From positions 3,877,230 through 3,941,229 of the forward strand of contig OY987249.1 of assembly GCA_963920765.1 (NCBI GenBank): a DNA stretch of 64,000 bases, read 5' to 3'. The DNA comes from Ulota crispa (Eukaryota; Streptophyta; Bryopsida; Orthotrichales; Orthotrichaceae). The notes beneath the pieces were generated by a model. That model had not been told where the DNA came from and did no database searches. It saw nothing but the letters and a program-made list of their open reading frames with translations. Positions 12,111 to 22,863 of the stretch are shown here, one piece after another; position 1 is the first letter of the stretch; the number at the start of each line of letters is the position of its first letter. The translations under genes were made by a program, and so were the position numbers.

Positions 12111-12230
12111 TTTAAACACCATATTTGTTAATTTGGGAAAAACGGTACATTTTGGAACTTTCAAATTTTGATATGAAGGTTTTAGGTGGCCTCCTAAAAC
12201 TAAGCTCAATGTTTTCTTTTGTACACGTGC
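12111..12230. mobile_element. Left part of an AACACCATA-type MITE separated by a 7.2-kb insertion
   Basis: Begins AACACCATATTTGTTAATTT and follows the family sequence to about ACACGTGC at 12230. The matching right part is found 7.2 kb away at 19430-19506. The roughly 110-bp core found in other copies is not present on either side of the insertion, so this copy had lost its middle or is a shorter variant. Confidence 0.75.
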
Positions 12231-13616
12231 AACAACACTAGATTGTGAGTGGGCAAATTTGAGCAATGAGCAGTGAGCAACGAGCAGTAAGATTTGAGCA
12301 GCCAATAATATTAATAGTATTAAAAACACAAGTTTTAGAGTATTAAAGACTAATTAAGCCCCCCAAAATAGTATGAGCAAAAAAAAAACATGGACTTATG
12401 TATTTAACAAATGAAGGCATAATTGAAATTCTACTTGGTATTTTAACATTTAAGGAGTTCTAGTTGAAATTAAAACTGGTCATAAATGGTTATTCAAGGA
12501 AAAAAACAATCATTCAGTGGACAATCTAGTGAATGTCATCCATGTCCATTTTTCATTCATCCATACATTCATCTAATTGTCATCCTATGAGTATGGATGA
12601 GAAATAGCTAAAATTAATTAAAATATTAGGTTTAGAGTTTTATGGGAGGGCGAAAACTACAAAATTGTGTTGAAAGTCTATTAAAAGTAAAAAATATATG
12701 TAAAAAATATATGTAGTATTTTTTGTAGGAAATTTACTAAAGCCTATAATAATTTGACAATATTTACTAGGTTAGACAAGGATTCAAAAATGTATGTATG
12801 CAATTTGAAATCAAATTGCTTTTTACTTGCAATTGTGTGTAAAATATTAAATCTCACATCACAGTGATCACACAAGTATTTGCCAAAAATAACTTTCCTA
12901 TATGTGTTTTTTTAATGTTTGAGATTTTACACTTGAGATACTAAATGGTACTAGAGCCTCAAAATGTACCAACATCTAAGGGTACAGATTCTAATTTGCT
13001 GAAAGAACTACTCTCAACTCTTACAAGCACTTAAAGTATTGCACAATTGTTAATAAGAAATCTTTAAAATTGTATCACTAGGTGAGAATCACTTTAATGA
13101 TTGATTCTAGCAAGAAATAATTTTACTTCATCAAAGCTAAGACTAGCAGTGTGGATGTATTGTCATTTTCAAAATTGGCATTGTAAATAATTCTAAAAAA
13201 ATAAAGAAGCTCCTTGCAATTCATCCACAATTTCTTACTACCTAAAGCAATTGTACTCATGTTTATGAAATCCTCACAAGTGTGGGAAGGAAAGTCAGAA
13301 ATTGTGATTTTGTAGGTCTTCTAAATTAAAACAACATTAGGCAAAAGTATTACCACTCTACTATAGCCAAGATAGGGTATTGTAGTGGCAGATTGAACAA
13401 CGGCTTTCAAATTTCGAACCAGTCTCCTATTTGTTGCAGTGGTCAATGGTGGGTGCATGAGGGTTTTGCCTAATGGTTCTTCCATTTTGTTTGGTATGCA
13501 TCATCTTGGAGGACAACCTTCTCTAAGAGCATTGCGTCATACTAGGACACACCTTTAGAAGTGCTGAGGTCATGAAATAAGTGCTTTTGTAAGTGACTCT
13601 CTGCCTTAGTTTGTAA

Positions 13617-14182
13617 CTAAAACCCTCTTTCTTCAACTGAAAGGATTTTGAAGATAGTTAGTTTTGTTTCAACAGCAACAAGCCACATTTTAGGTAGTAG
13701 GGATTTATTGTGAACCCAATTCACTTTTGTTCCACACATGCAACAGATTAGGTCGTCAAAGCAGAACCAAAAGTCAAAGGTGATGAGATTCCTTGTTCCA
13801 TAATCTGTCCTGCAATTGTTGTAAGTTGGTGCTGTTGTGTCACTATTTTTCAACTTGTTAACCTTGACGCTACATTTATTCTTCATTCCAACATGAATCA
13901 CATGACAAGTCTTTCATTCTTTGAAATACCTCGCAATATACCAAAGTAGTGGATTGCAATCTGTTTTGTGAACCCTGGTTGCATGAGGGTTTAGGGTACT
14001 TGGTTCACCTTCATCCATATAAATGGTGTAGATGCCGTAGTTTTTGTCTGTGCTTTGGTTGACCTAGTTTGCACTTTGGATACAAAAAAGTTTACCATGT
14101 TGTGGCGATGGGAGTTGAAATTGGGTTCATGTAGAATGTTTAGTTTTTGCTTGGCGGAGCCAACCACCTCTTCACCTTCCAA
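13617..14182 (-). other. Unrecognised minus-strand coding-like segments inside the 7.2-kb element
   Basis: Two short minus-strand frames (about 94 aa at 13901-13617 and 63 aa at 14182-13991) lie in the Mutator-like element in less AT-rich DNA than its flanks. The first has several Cys and Trp residues (FDFWFCFDDLICCMCG). They may be remnants of the element's own gene or of a captured host gene. I recognise no family, and they are separated by stops. Confidence 0.2.
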
Positions 14183-15542
14183 ATGCAGAATGCATTTTTG
14201 CTAGGTTGTAAACTTGTCTACATTTAGTAACTTTGCCACAGCCTCTGCAAACTTTGTTGGGTTATTTGTTATTCTTGCTGCACAAAGGCAAAATTTATCT
14301 AGTTGTGGACTAGTACCAAAAGTGTAACCTTGGAGATAAGCAAAGTAGTTTGTTGATTGTTGGATAGTGCACACCATGTCATATGAAGTGGCAGTATACT
14401 AACACTTCTTGCATTTTCTCAACATTTGCTGACATTTTTGTGCATAGTCTTTGCCAAGTTGCAAGATGGCATTTCGATAAGCTCTTCTAAAGTGAGGTTC
14501 TATTTAACAAGAACAACATTACTTTGCATTATAGTTTATACTAGTCAATTTAAGGTCTGCTTTATACTGCTATATTTGAGTACATACAATTATGATTGAA
14601 CTATATTATTGTCCTAATCAAGTTATTTGTAATCATATTGATACTATGACTGCTAAGGGTGTGCAGGAAGAACGTTGTGAACTTGGTTGTGAACAACAAA
14701 GTTACAGCAAATAGGCAATTTGGATTTGAATTGCTTCTATGACTCCTAAAGGTAAGCAGACTAGATACAACTTAAACCAAGAAGATACAACAATGACACT
14801 ATTGCAATTTAAATTTGTAATTTAAAACTAAGGTTATGAATGGTAGAATCAGTTATTGGTATTGCAGTGCCCTACTCTTGCTATTGGAATTTGGATTGTC
14901 TTTTTTGCATTAGGTTTGAAGAGGCTCAAATTTAAGAAGTATAATGTAGCTACTACTATGCAATTCAAATTCAAATTGCTCTTGTGACTACTACAACTAC
15001 TGCATTTTTGGTATGAGTTAAACATTCCAGAACCACCAAAAAGGCAATTCAAATTCAAACCGCGTTACTATATTTTCAAAGACATTGATTATAAAGATTG
15101 CAATACCAAAAGTAAAAGCCAAAATATCAAATGCAACTAATTTTAGAAAGTTCAAATCTATTTTTCAATATAGCTGAATTAGCTCCAAAAATTGCAATTT
15201 GAATTACAAATTTAGGGCCAAATTTTTGGAAAAAAAAAAAAAAGACTTTAAAATTTTAATTTAAAACAATAAAAAAAAATACAAAGCAATGTCTTTTGGA
15301 GGCCTTACATCATCAACATAATAGCAATCATAACCTACTTGCAATGTCTTCAACAATGCTAAAATAGTGCAAGTAACACAATTAGAAATCAAATTGCGTT
15401 ACTGCATTTTGAGAGACACTAAACATAAAGCTTGCATGTCTATTCAGTAGACAAAAAACTCTCTAGTCTTAGTAAATGTTGTTGTCAAGTTTGTTACCAA
15501 ACACACAATTCTAAATTGAATTACATTTAATGCACTAGTGCA

Positions 15543-15860
15543 TAAGGTAGGAACACCCATCCTTGTGACGGTCCCCATAACCATCACCTCTGAAATTTTG
15601 GAAAATCTGTGAAAGTAAATAGATGTAATGACAAGGATGTACAACATATGAACATGCAATTGTAGTGTTGGTTATGGGTGCAATGGCAATTTGCTCTTTA
15701 AAAATTCACAACTTATTCTCATAGTATCCAAATTATACATTCGAAAGTGCAAACTTATTATTATTTTGTTGCTAATAAGATCCTATGATTTGCAAGATGT
15801 TTATTAATAATCATCATGTTCAAAACCCTTAAATTGAGGCTTATGGGTGTTCCTACCTTA
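15543..15860. mobile_element. TAAGGTAG-type MITE inside the 7.2-kb element
   Basis: Ends TAAGGTAGGAACACCCAT and its inverted form ATGGGTGTTCCTACCTTA. The interior is the reverse complement of 50421-50735 (shared ATGTACAACATATGAACATG and AATCATCATGTTCAAAACCC). No coding capacity. Confidence 0.8.
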
Positions 15861-16055
15861 TTAGAAGTAAAAAGGAAATGACCAAATTAAGCCAACTTTA
15901 GAAAACGTAGACTTACTCATTTATATAGCCAAATTAGCTGCAGAAACTGCAATACAAATTCAAATTGCAATTTTTGCACCAAATTCTAGATAAAACAAAA
16001 AATCAAGTACAAATTAGCATTTTGACCTACTTGCAATGTCTTCAACAATGCTAAT

Positions 16056-16480
16056 ATAATGCAGGTAATGAAATTTGAAATCAAATTGCTTTCTTTGCAC
16101 CAAATTTGTTCATGATTAAATTCCAAATTTTACTTTCTAACAAATCTCCAAGCCCTTAGTGAAATGAAAACAACTACATGATGCAGTGCAAATAAGGCAA
16201 TTCAAAATCAAATTGCCTTATCTGTACCAATTTTATTCACAATGAAATTCCAAATTTTACATTGTACCAATCTCAAAGCTCCTAGTGAAATGAAAACAAC
16301 CTTTGGATGTGATGCACGTAATGAAATTTGAAATCAAATTGCCTCCTCTGCACCAATTTTATTCACGATTATATTCCAAATTTGACTTTGTAACAAATCT
16401 CTAAGCCCTTAGTGAAATGAAAACAACTACAGGATGCAATGCAGATAAAGCAATTTGAAATTGAATTGTGTTATTGCACC
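16056..16480. repeat. ~126-bp tandem repeat, about 3.4 units
   Basis: Units start near 16066, 16191, 16319 and 16443. Each contains an AATTCAAATCAAATTGC-type palindromic motif followed by TTCCAAATTTTAC, CCTTAGTGAAATGAAAACAA and GATGCA. Related single motifs occur at 14960, 15040 and 15345, so the array is part of a broader repeat-rich interior of the host element. Confidence 0.8.
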
Positions 16481-17006
16481 TTGCCAGCAATGATGGTAAC
16501 AAAAAATATATGAAAAAGACAATAGAAATTATTATAGCCATCTTGACAACATTGTATGCAGTGCATGTGTATTGAGATAATTTTGCATTCTATTCAATAC
16601 GAGCAGTTTAGTGATAAATTTAAATGAACATCATCTAATGTGTTTTGAATTTGAATTGCATTTTTGGTTAGTTCACTTTGTGCTTAAATACTTCGTGAAC
16701 TCAAAGAAATTTACATGCGCGCGGACTAGAAGACAATATAACAATAGACTCAACACAATAATGCCACACTTTGTCATCAGCTTTCATCTTGTTGATATAC
16801 TTGGTCTATGTTTGATGACAGTGATCTCCATCCCAAACAAAGAACATCCAATCACTAAAGCAAGCTCAATGTTTGTTTGATTATAAACCATGCTTGAACT
16901 TCTTGGTTGTGGCAATCCAATGAGTGTTCCACTCAGCTATAGTCTCATCTATAACTATTTAGGATTATTCTTTAATTGCAGACTAACACAGAAAAGCCTC
17001 TCTTAA

Positions 17007-17262
17007 ATGCGATATTCATTAAAAGGGGAAAAACATGTGTACCATTTTGTATTTCACCTTAATCCCAAATTGCCACCTTAAACTAGATTCGAAGGTATCA
17101 GATTTAGTTTGAGCCACTAAGATTTTTTCCCTCACAAATTCCTCCTCTCAGGTGAGGCCACGTGTACCCAAAAAAATGCTAGAGCTCAAATTAGAATGAT
17201 CACCCTAATCCTACAAAAGTCCCAATATGTAAGTTTTTTCCCTTTTTAATGAATATCACGTT
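17007..17262. mobile_element. AACACCATA-type MITE, reverse copy, inside the 7.2-kb element
   Basis: Reverse-oriented family member with the block CAAATTCCTCCTCTCAGGTG in the core and degenerate termini ending near TTAATGAATATCACG. It lies within the Mutator-like element, so the family was active after, or captured before, that insertion. Confidence 0.75.
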
Positions 17263-18927
17263 CTTACCTTCACGTTGATTGTGAACAAAATTGGATTTCA
17301 TCTTGATAACATGAGCTTGCAAATTTGGCCTGACAAGAGGCAGCGGAATCATGCAGCAGAGAGAAATCTTCATTTAGCCTACTCCTGCTAGTTGGAATTT
17401 GATTTTCTACATAGTCTTATCAAAGTCCAACTTTACTTTGTCCAATATGAGCGAAGAGTTCCTCTTGGGTAAGCTACACATCTTGCTCCTCGGTGACAAA
17501 ATCCTCATTCTACAATTGCAACCTGTGAACCCGTGAGAGATTCTGCAGGGTTGATGGAAGATCTGTGTAGGTCACCATCTTTTGACACGATTTGTCAATA
17601 TACTCAAAAAGCAATGAGTTGGAATATCATACCTCACATGGAATGATATTTTTAATAGTAATAACAATTGTTAAACAACTTCTTCCTAATTCAAATCTCA
17701 ATAATTATTATGGTATTTTGCATTTTCTTCATAACCAAATGCTCCTAGTTTACTCACTCACTTATGAAGGAATTTGCCTAGTTCAATCAAGTTTTTGTAT
17801 TCTATTTAAATGTTATCACCTAAATTCATCTTACATATATTAACCTTTTAACTTTCTTTACATTTTTGAAAAATCATACCTATAAGCGTCAATTTTTTTC
17901 TAAGTAGAACATTGTTCTTACATTGGATTTTGACTTTGCTTGTGACAATGAAGAAACTCACTATTATTTTAAAACACTTAGTAAAGTGTATGAGATTTTT
18001 TCTTTGAATAACCCTATCATTCATTTTTCATTTCCTAACATTTACTATCAACACGCAACACTCAAAAGTTGCTATTTGAACTCAAATAGGCTATATAACT
18101 CTTTCTTCCAAAAATTCTAGCCATTGCATTGAGTGGCTTTGTAGACCAAATTAAACTATTTGGAGACTTCCACAATCTCTGTATTTCCATGAGTGATTTC
18201 CTAGGCAAATTTTGAAGTGTAGGTTTTTCCTAGCTTCTCTTCTTCTTTTTATAGGGTCCATGACAAGTATGTGTTGTAAGACCACTCAATGTATTATGAA
18301 CATTCACTACACCATAAGTTTAAGATTTGGTTACTTCCTCCTAAGGAGGGACTAATTCCCCTATGTACTCAACTACAAAGACTTTTAGTTTTTGATATTT
18401 GAATTCAAATGGGTCATGACCATTGCCTTTTCACATGTCAAGACTAGGCTTTTGTAAAAGCTCATTATCTATAAAGGTTGTTTTTATTATATTTTGATTA
18501 CAATTTTCCTTTATTGAGAACTTTAATTAGTTTTGTTCCCAATAGTTTACCAACCCCTCTGCTAGCCACTGTGCAGCATGTGGCATTTTTGTAAAGCTAA
18601 TGTATAAATGATGGTGTTCAATTTGTATTTTAGTTGAGGCTACATAAGTATTCCAATATTTCCTAGTATTTAGCTTGACTAATCCTCTATGGGAACTACC
18701 ATATCCTCAAAGTTCTATAGAAGATGCATTCTTGAGAACATTTCAATTTTTTTGTACTAGCACATGAATAACTCCAAAATCAAGCAAGTGTTACATGTGG
18801 TGAAAACTATGCTTCTTAAAACATTAACATTTCTCGCAAGACATGACTTTAGTTTTGGAACAACAGGGGTTTGATTATTAGGCATATCCAACCTTGCTAA
18901 ATCTTCAAGATAAGACAAAATGAGTTA

Positions 18928-18930
<3 letters not shown>

Positions 18931-18973
<43 letters not shown>
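18931..18973. repeat. (TA)n microsatellite
   Basis: About 43 bp of perfect TA dinucleotide repeat. Confidence 0.95.
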
Positions 18974-18978
<5 letters not shown>

Positions 18979-19429
18979 GTTAAGATGTTTGAATGTACTG
19001 TAAATGATCTACAAAGGAATTACAACAATTAGCTCCACCAACAAGATTGAAGGTAAATCTATGGACAAATGGAATCTGATGTTTTTGAATTTTTCATTGC
19101 AATTCAATCAAAATTGGTTTTTCATCCATCCTAACTTCCATCTTCATCCATATTATATTTCATTCATTTGTCTCAATATATGTCATAGATGAATTTCATC
19201 CCCTTTGTTCTCTCCACTAAATGCTTATTAGTGTTTAGGGAAAAAATAAGGTATGCCTAAACCTCCAAATTGTAATTATTGAAATTTTATTTCTTGTTAT
19301 GAATCACTCACATATCACTTTTTACTCCTCAAATCTTACTTTTATTGCTCAAATCTTACTGCTCGCTGCTCGCTGCTCACTGCTCACTGCTCATTGCTCA
19401 AATTTTCCCGCTCACAATCTAACAACACT

Positions 19430-19506
19430 GATGTAAGATAACTTTTGGGGTTTAAGGTGAAGTACAAAGTGGAATACTTGTTTTTCCTAAATTAACAAAT
19501 ATAGTG
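19430..19506. mobile_element. Right part of the separated AACACCATA-type MITE
   Basis: Contains GGGTTTAAGGTGAAGTACAA and the terminal AACAAATATAGTGTT. It is the continuation of 12111-12230 on the other side of the 7.2-kb insertion. Confidence 0.75.
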
Positions 19507-19509
19507 TTT

Positions 19510-20464
19510 TTATAATACCGAAACAAATTTTCTTGCATTTAATCTACCTACAAGGCTATACCTTGTTATTGCCCTTGCTTTTGCGAAGCTTTTGCCTTTG
19601 GTTTTAGGCTTTGTCTTGACCTTTCTCTTCTTTGTAGTTGCAAGTGTTGATGAAGTTATATTTCTTCCTAGGGTTGTTTGAAAGTTCTTCTTCATCAATG
19701 TTATTATCCTTCAAAGCTATTTTTTTATTCAATTTTGCATTTTTTTGGTTCTCATAGGATGTAAAAGTTTACATTTTCCCATTTGCTTTGCCTTCCATTC
19801 TTATTTCGACAAGTTCTTATTTACACACAATTTTTTTGTGTAATGATAGTCGTCAGCTTTCAATAGGTAGATGAGATGAGTTGCCTTTTGATATTGGTAG
19901 TCCTCCCAATCATCATCTACACCATCCATGTTAAAATAAATTAAAAAATTAAAAACAAAATGAAAGTAATACATGTTTCTAATATGTAAAAAATTAAAAT
20001 TAAAACCCAAAAAATAAACATATAAAACAATGTAAATTTCATTAAACACATTTTAAAACTAAAATAAAATAAAATAAAATAATAACAACCTCAAAAATAA
20101 GCTGTAACTATTTTTGCTCTTATTTTCTCCAATCTAGCACTTGTAAGGGAATCCAAATACCCTTGCAAAGCACACACAATATATAAAACATATATATATT
20201 AGAAGGATTTAATAAAACTAACAAAAAATATGTGATCTTCAAACAAAATATTTCCAAATCATCGAGGAATCCACTCCTCATATCTTTTACTAATGAAGAT
20301 AATTTCACTTCTTGATTATAATAATAGAAAGAGAAATTCATGCCTTCTCTTTTCAAATTAGATTGAATGCCATCTTTCATCCTTGTTGTAGCGATGGCCT
20401 CCACATTCTTCTTGTTTGTTTTTTTCTTTTCTAGCTTTTGTTGCTTACTTGGCATATTCATCAC
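19510..20464 (-). other. Unrecognised minus-strand coding-like region
   Basis: Three minus-strand frames follow one another (20464-20120, about 114 aa; 20049-19801, whose last ~43 aa form an acidic/aromatic segment; 19698-19510, Lys-rich). The first begins with a Lys-rich segment and the second contains MDGVDDDWEDYQYQKATHL. An (AAAAT)n run at 20061-20083 lies between them. They might be exons of one gene or remnants of a transposon gene. I recognise no family, and no convincing splice chain was found. Confidence 0.2.
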
Positions 20465-20691
20465 GTGTCTAAACCCTAAAAATCATATAAATATAACATA
20501 AATTATAAAAACAAATAAAAATTACTCAAAGTGCTCTGAAGAGTACAATGCTTTTAATACCTAACACCTAAATTTGCTAAATTTTAGAAACTTTAATTCA
20601 TAAAACACAAAATTTCAAGTCCAAAAAAATATACAATTGCAACTTATATAGTGCCTAAAAATGATGTTTGTTATAATCAAACATTTAAAAC

Positions 20692-20851
20692 CAATTTTAA
20701 ACCACTAAGATTTTTTCCCTCGCAAATTCCTCCTCTCAAGTGAGGACACATGTACCAAAAAAAAACGCTAAGCTTGATTTAAGGTGATCACCTAAAACCT
20801 TTAGGAGTCCCAAAATGTACTCCTTTTCCCAATTTATTTAATATGGTGTTA
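20692..20851. mobile_element. AACACCATA-type MITE, truncated reverse copy
   Basis: Has the core CAAATTCCTCCTCTCAAGTG and the terminus CAATTTATTTAATATGGTGTT. The other half, with its terminal repeat, is missing, so the copy is truncated at about 20692. Confidence 0.75.
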
Positions 20852-21177
20852 CATCCTCTAATACATGCATTCTTGTTTGTATTTAATCTTCACAAGCTTG
20901 TTTACTTCTAATTCTCTCTTACCCAAAAACTTAGATTAAAAAAACTTGCTTAAAAAATGCACCACGTCCACTACATCTAGTAAACAACCCAAAGATTTTC
21001 AGTTCCAAAACACTAACGATTTCAACAAAGTTAGACGAGTTTTAGAAACTATTCGATAACTTTCTAAAAAGATTCTTACTTGAGCTTCATGGGGACTACG
21101 GAGCTTTTCCCCATGATCAAGATAGATCCCCGTGTTCTCCAAGAAAGTCTCTACAAAATTGATTTTAACAAGTACAT
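20852..21177. other. Intergenic, no gene seen
   Basis: AT-rich, no recognised feature. Confidence 0.4.
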
Positions 21178-21543
21178 TTAGGTAGACACACCCATACCCG
21201 ACGGTTTAAGGGTTTGGGGTACCTTAAGGTCTCGTAAGGCTAACCTTTCAACAAGCTATCATGAAGCATAATTTTTGTGAAAAAAAGTATTATTGCAGCT
21301 CATAGGGTCTTTATTAGAGACTCTAAATTAACCTTGAAATTGTTTGGATGTGTTCCTATAGCGACACTTTATAGTCCCAATCCTAACCATCTCAAAGCAA
21401 CTCAGCAACTAACATGTGGCAAGATTTGCTAATGCAAGGAGCGTCTAGTATGGGTTCCAAATTCTGTTTTAGAATGTGTGATGAAAACATCAAAAATAGG
21501 GTGCGGAATTGGGGAGCAATCCAAAATGGGTGTGTCTATCTTA
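21178..21543. mobile_element. TAAGGTAG-type element (GTAGACACACCCAT ends)
   Basis: Left end GGTAGACACACCCATACCCG, right end inverted ATGGGTGTGTCTATCTTA. It is homologous, in reverse orientation, to 37183-37596: shared GGTACC...AAGGTCT, TTTCAACAAG and GGATGTGTTCCTATA blocks. The flanks are compatible with a TA target site. Confidence 0.75.
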
Positions 21544-21551
21544 GTTATTGC

Positions 21552-21970
21552 TAAGGTAGAAGCACCCAAATGTGACACTTACCTCATATGTGGTAATCTA
21601 GAGGGTCTTTTGAGAATGTAATGGCATATGCTTGTTAGGAAATGTGTAAAGATTTGAGCAAAATTGTTCTCAAAATTTTCTGAGATTGTATGAATAAATT
21701 ATGAATTGTTGAAAGTTACTCCCTAGATTCACCTATTGTGGACACTAGACCCTTGAAAAAGCAACAACAACAAGATCATGTCATGACAACAAAAAGAGCA
21801 TGTCACACCCAATCAAAAACTACCACCTACACAATTTCTATTCCCTTGTGTCAACTTGCGTGTCTGATTTGGGTGCATTTATATCTTGTTCGAGCGCAAG
21901 AGTGTCTACTTTAGGTTTAATTTTAGGTGTCGCAAAATGGCTAGTGTTGCAATTGGGTGCTCCTACCTTA
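21552..21970. mobile_element. TAAGGTAG-type element (AGCACCCAA ends)
   Basis: Ends TAAGGTAGAAGCACCCAA and inverted TTGGGTGCTCCTACCTTA. It lies 8 bp from the preceding element. Its interior differs from the other family members, so only the ends are shared. No gene inside. Confidence 0.65.
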
Positions 21971-22863
21971 GATAGTACAACATGGTGTAGGAAAATTTCA
22001 GAGATGCACCTAAGCAGGTTGCAAGGCCAAAGACGACGCCTGAGCAGGTTGGGTTGCGAGGCTGAAGGCCCATTCCCATTGCACATTTGGACGTATTTGG
22101 GTGAGAATCTTTTTGTCCTCTTCCCTGACATGGGTCCACCAACATGGGTTTGAAATGAGTTTCTCAAACGTATTTAGAATGCGTCAGTGAAACAAGTTCT
22201 CTTGTATGACGCATTCCCCCATTTCAAACAACTAATGAGAAGGTTCCATGTATGATGTCAAAAGGTGGTAGTAATGATGTGGGACCTTCTTGGTGGTGGG
22301 GTTTTGAAACTTTCTTATGCTTTTAGTCTTTGCTTGTATATTTTTGTCCATGCACATTCCTCTCACGCACCTTGCCAATGAGAATGAGATTCAGTGTAAC
22401 TCATCTTAGACCAGTGAACACAGCTGACGAACTGCTGGTGGACGTCCCGGTGAGAATGGGGCATGAGCAGGTTGCGAGGCTCAGAAAAGCCTCGACGATG
22501 ACGAGAGCAGGTTGCGAGGCGGAAGCGGGACAGCCTCGACGCTGAGCAAGTCGACGGGCGGAAGCGGGGTCGATACGCGGAGTGGGTGCCCGGACTGGGT
22601 GGGGGCCTGTACTGTACAGTACTCTACAGTACTGGGCAGATTTCCGGGCAAGTACGGACAAGGGCAGCGCGCGGCCTGAGCGCGGGCAGGAGGCATTTTG
22701 GGAAATCGGTAGGACTTTAGTGCCGGCCGAGGGTTCACCCCTGGCGTGGTGAAGCGGTCAGGGTTCCGTGTGTTCTCTTTGGGACTAGATCATTAGAAGC
22801 TTTGCGAGTGCAGGGCTCCCAGTCTGGAGAGATGGAGTTGACGAATTTTCTACACGGCTGTCC
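21971..22863 (+). promoter_or_regulatory. Upstream region of the FAMeT-domain gene, with a repeated 16-mer
   Basis: GC content rises towards the gene, as for the other gene islands here. The motif GAGCAGGTTGCGAGGC or a close variant occurs near 22012, 22043, 22467 and 22505, a short dispersed repeat in the likely promoter or leader. No protein is supported. A spliced 5' leader upstream of the start at 22864 is possible because the frame is open back to a stop near 22790. Confidence 0.4.

Larger units (their letters stand above)
12240..19420. mobile_element. 7.2-kb Mutator-like TIR element
   Basis: The terminal inverted repeats, about 60-75 bp, start AGATTGTGAGTGGGCAAATT on the left; the right end reads AGATTGTGAGCGGGAAAATT on the minus strand. 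Both continue into tandem GAGCAGTGAGCA-type units. The perfect 9-bp direct repeat AACAACACT flanks it at 12231-12239 and 19421-19429. Long TIRs and a 9-bp duplication indicate a Mutator-like element. I see no recognisable transposase: the longest frames are about 90 aa and unplaced. It carries other elements inside (15543-15860, 17007-17262), a 126-bp tandem repeat and a TA microsatellite, so it is not recent. Confidence 0.8.

Noticed and set aside
21800-22167. Overlapping plus and minus frames of about 110 aa near 21.8-22.2 kb
   Set aside because: They span the end of a TAAGGTAG-type element and non-repetitive flank, and match nothing known.
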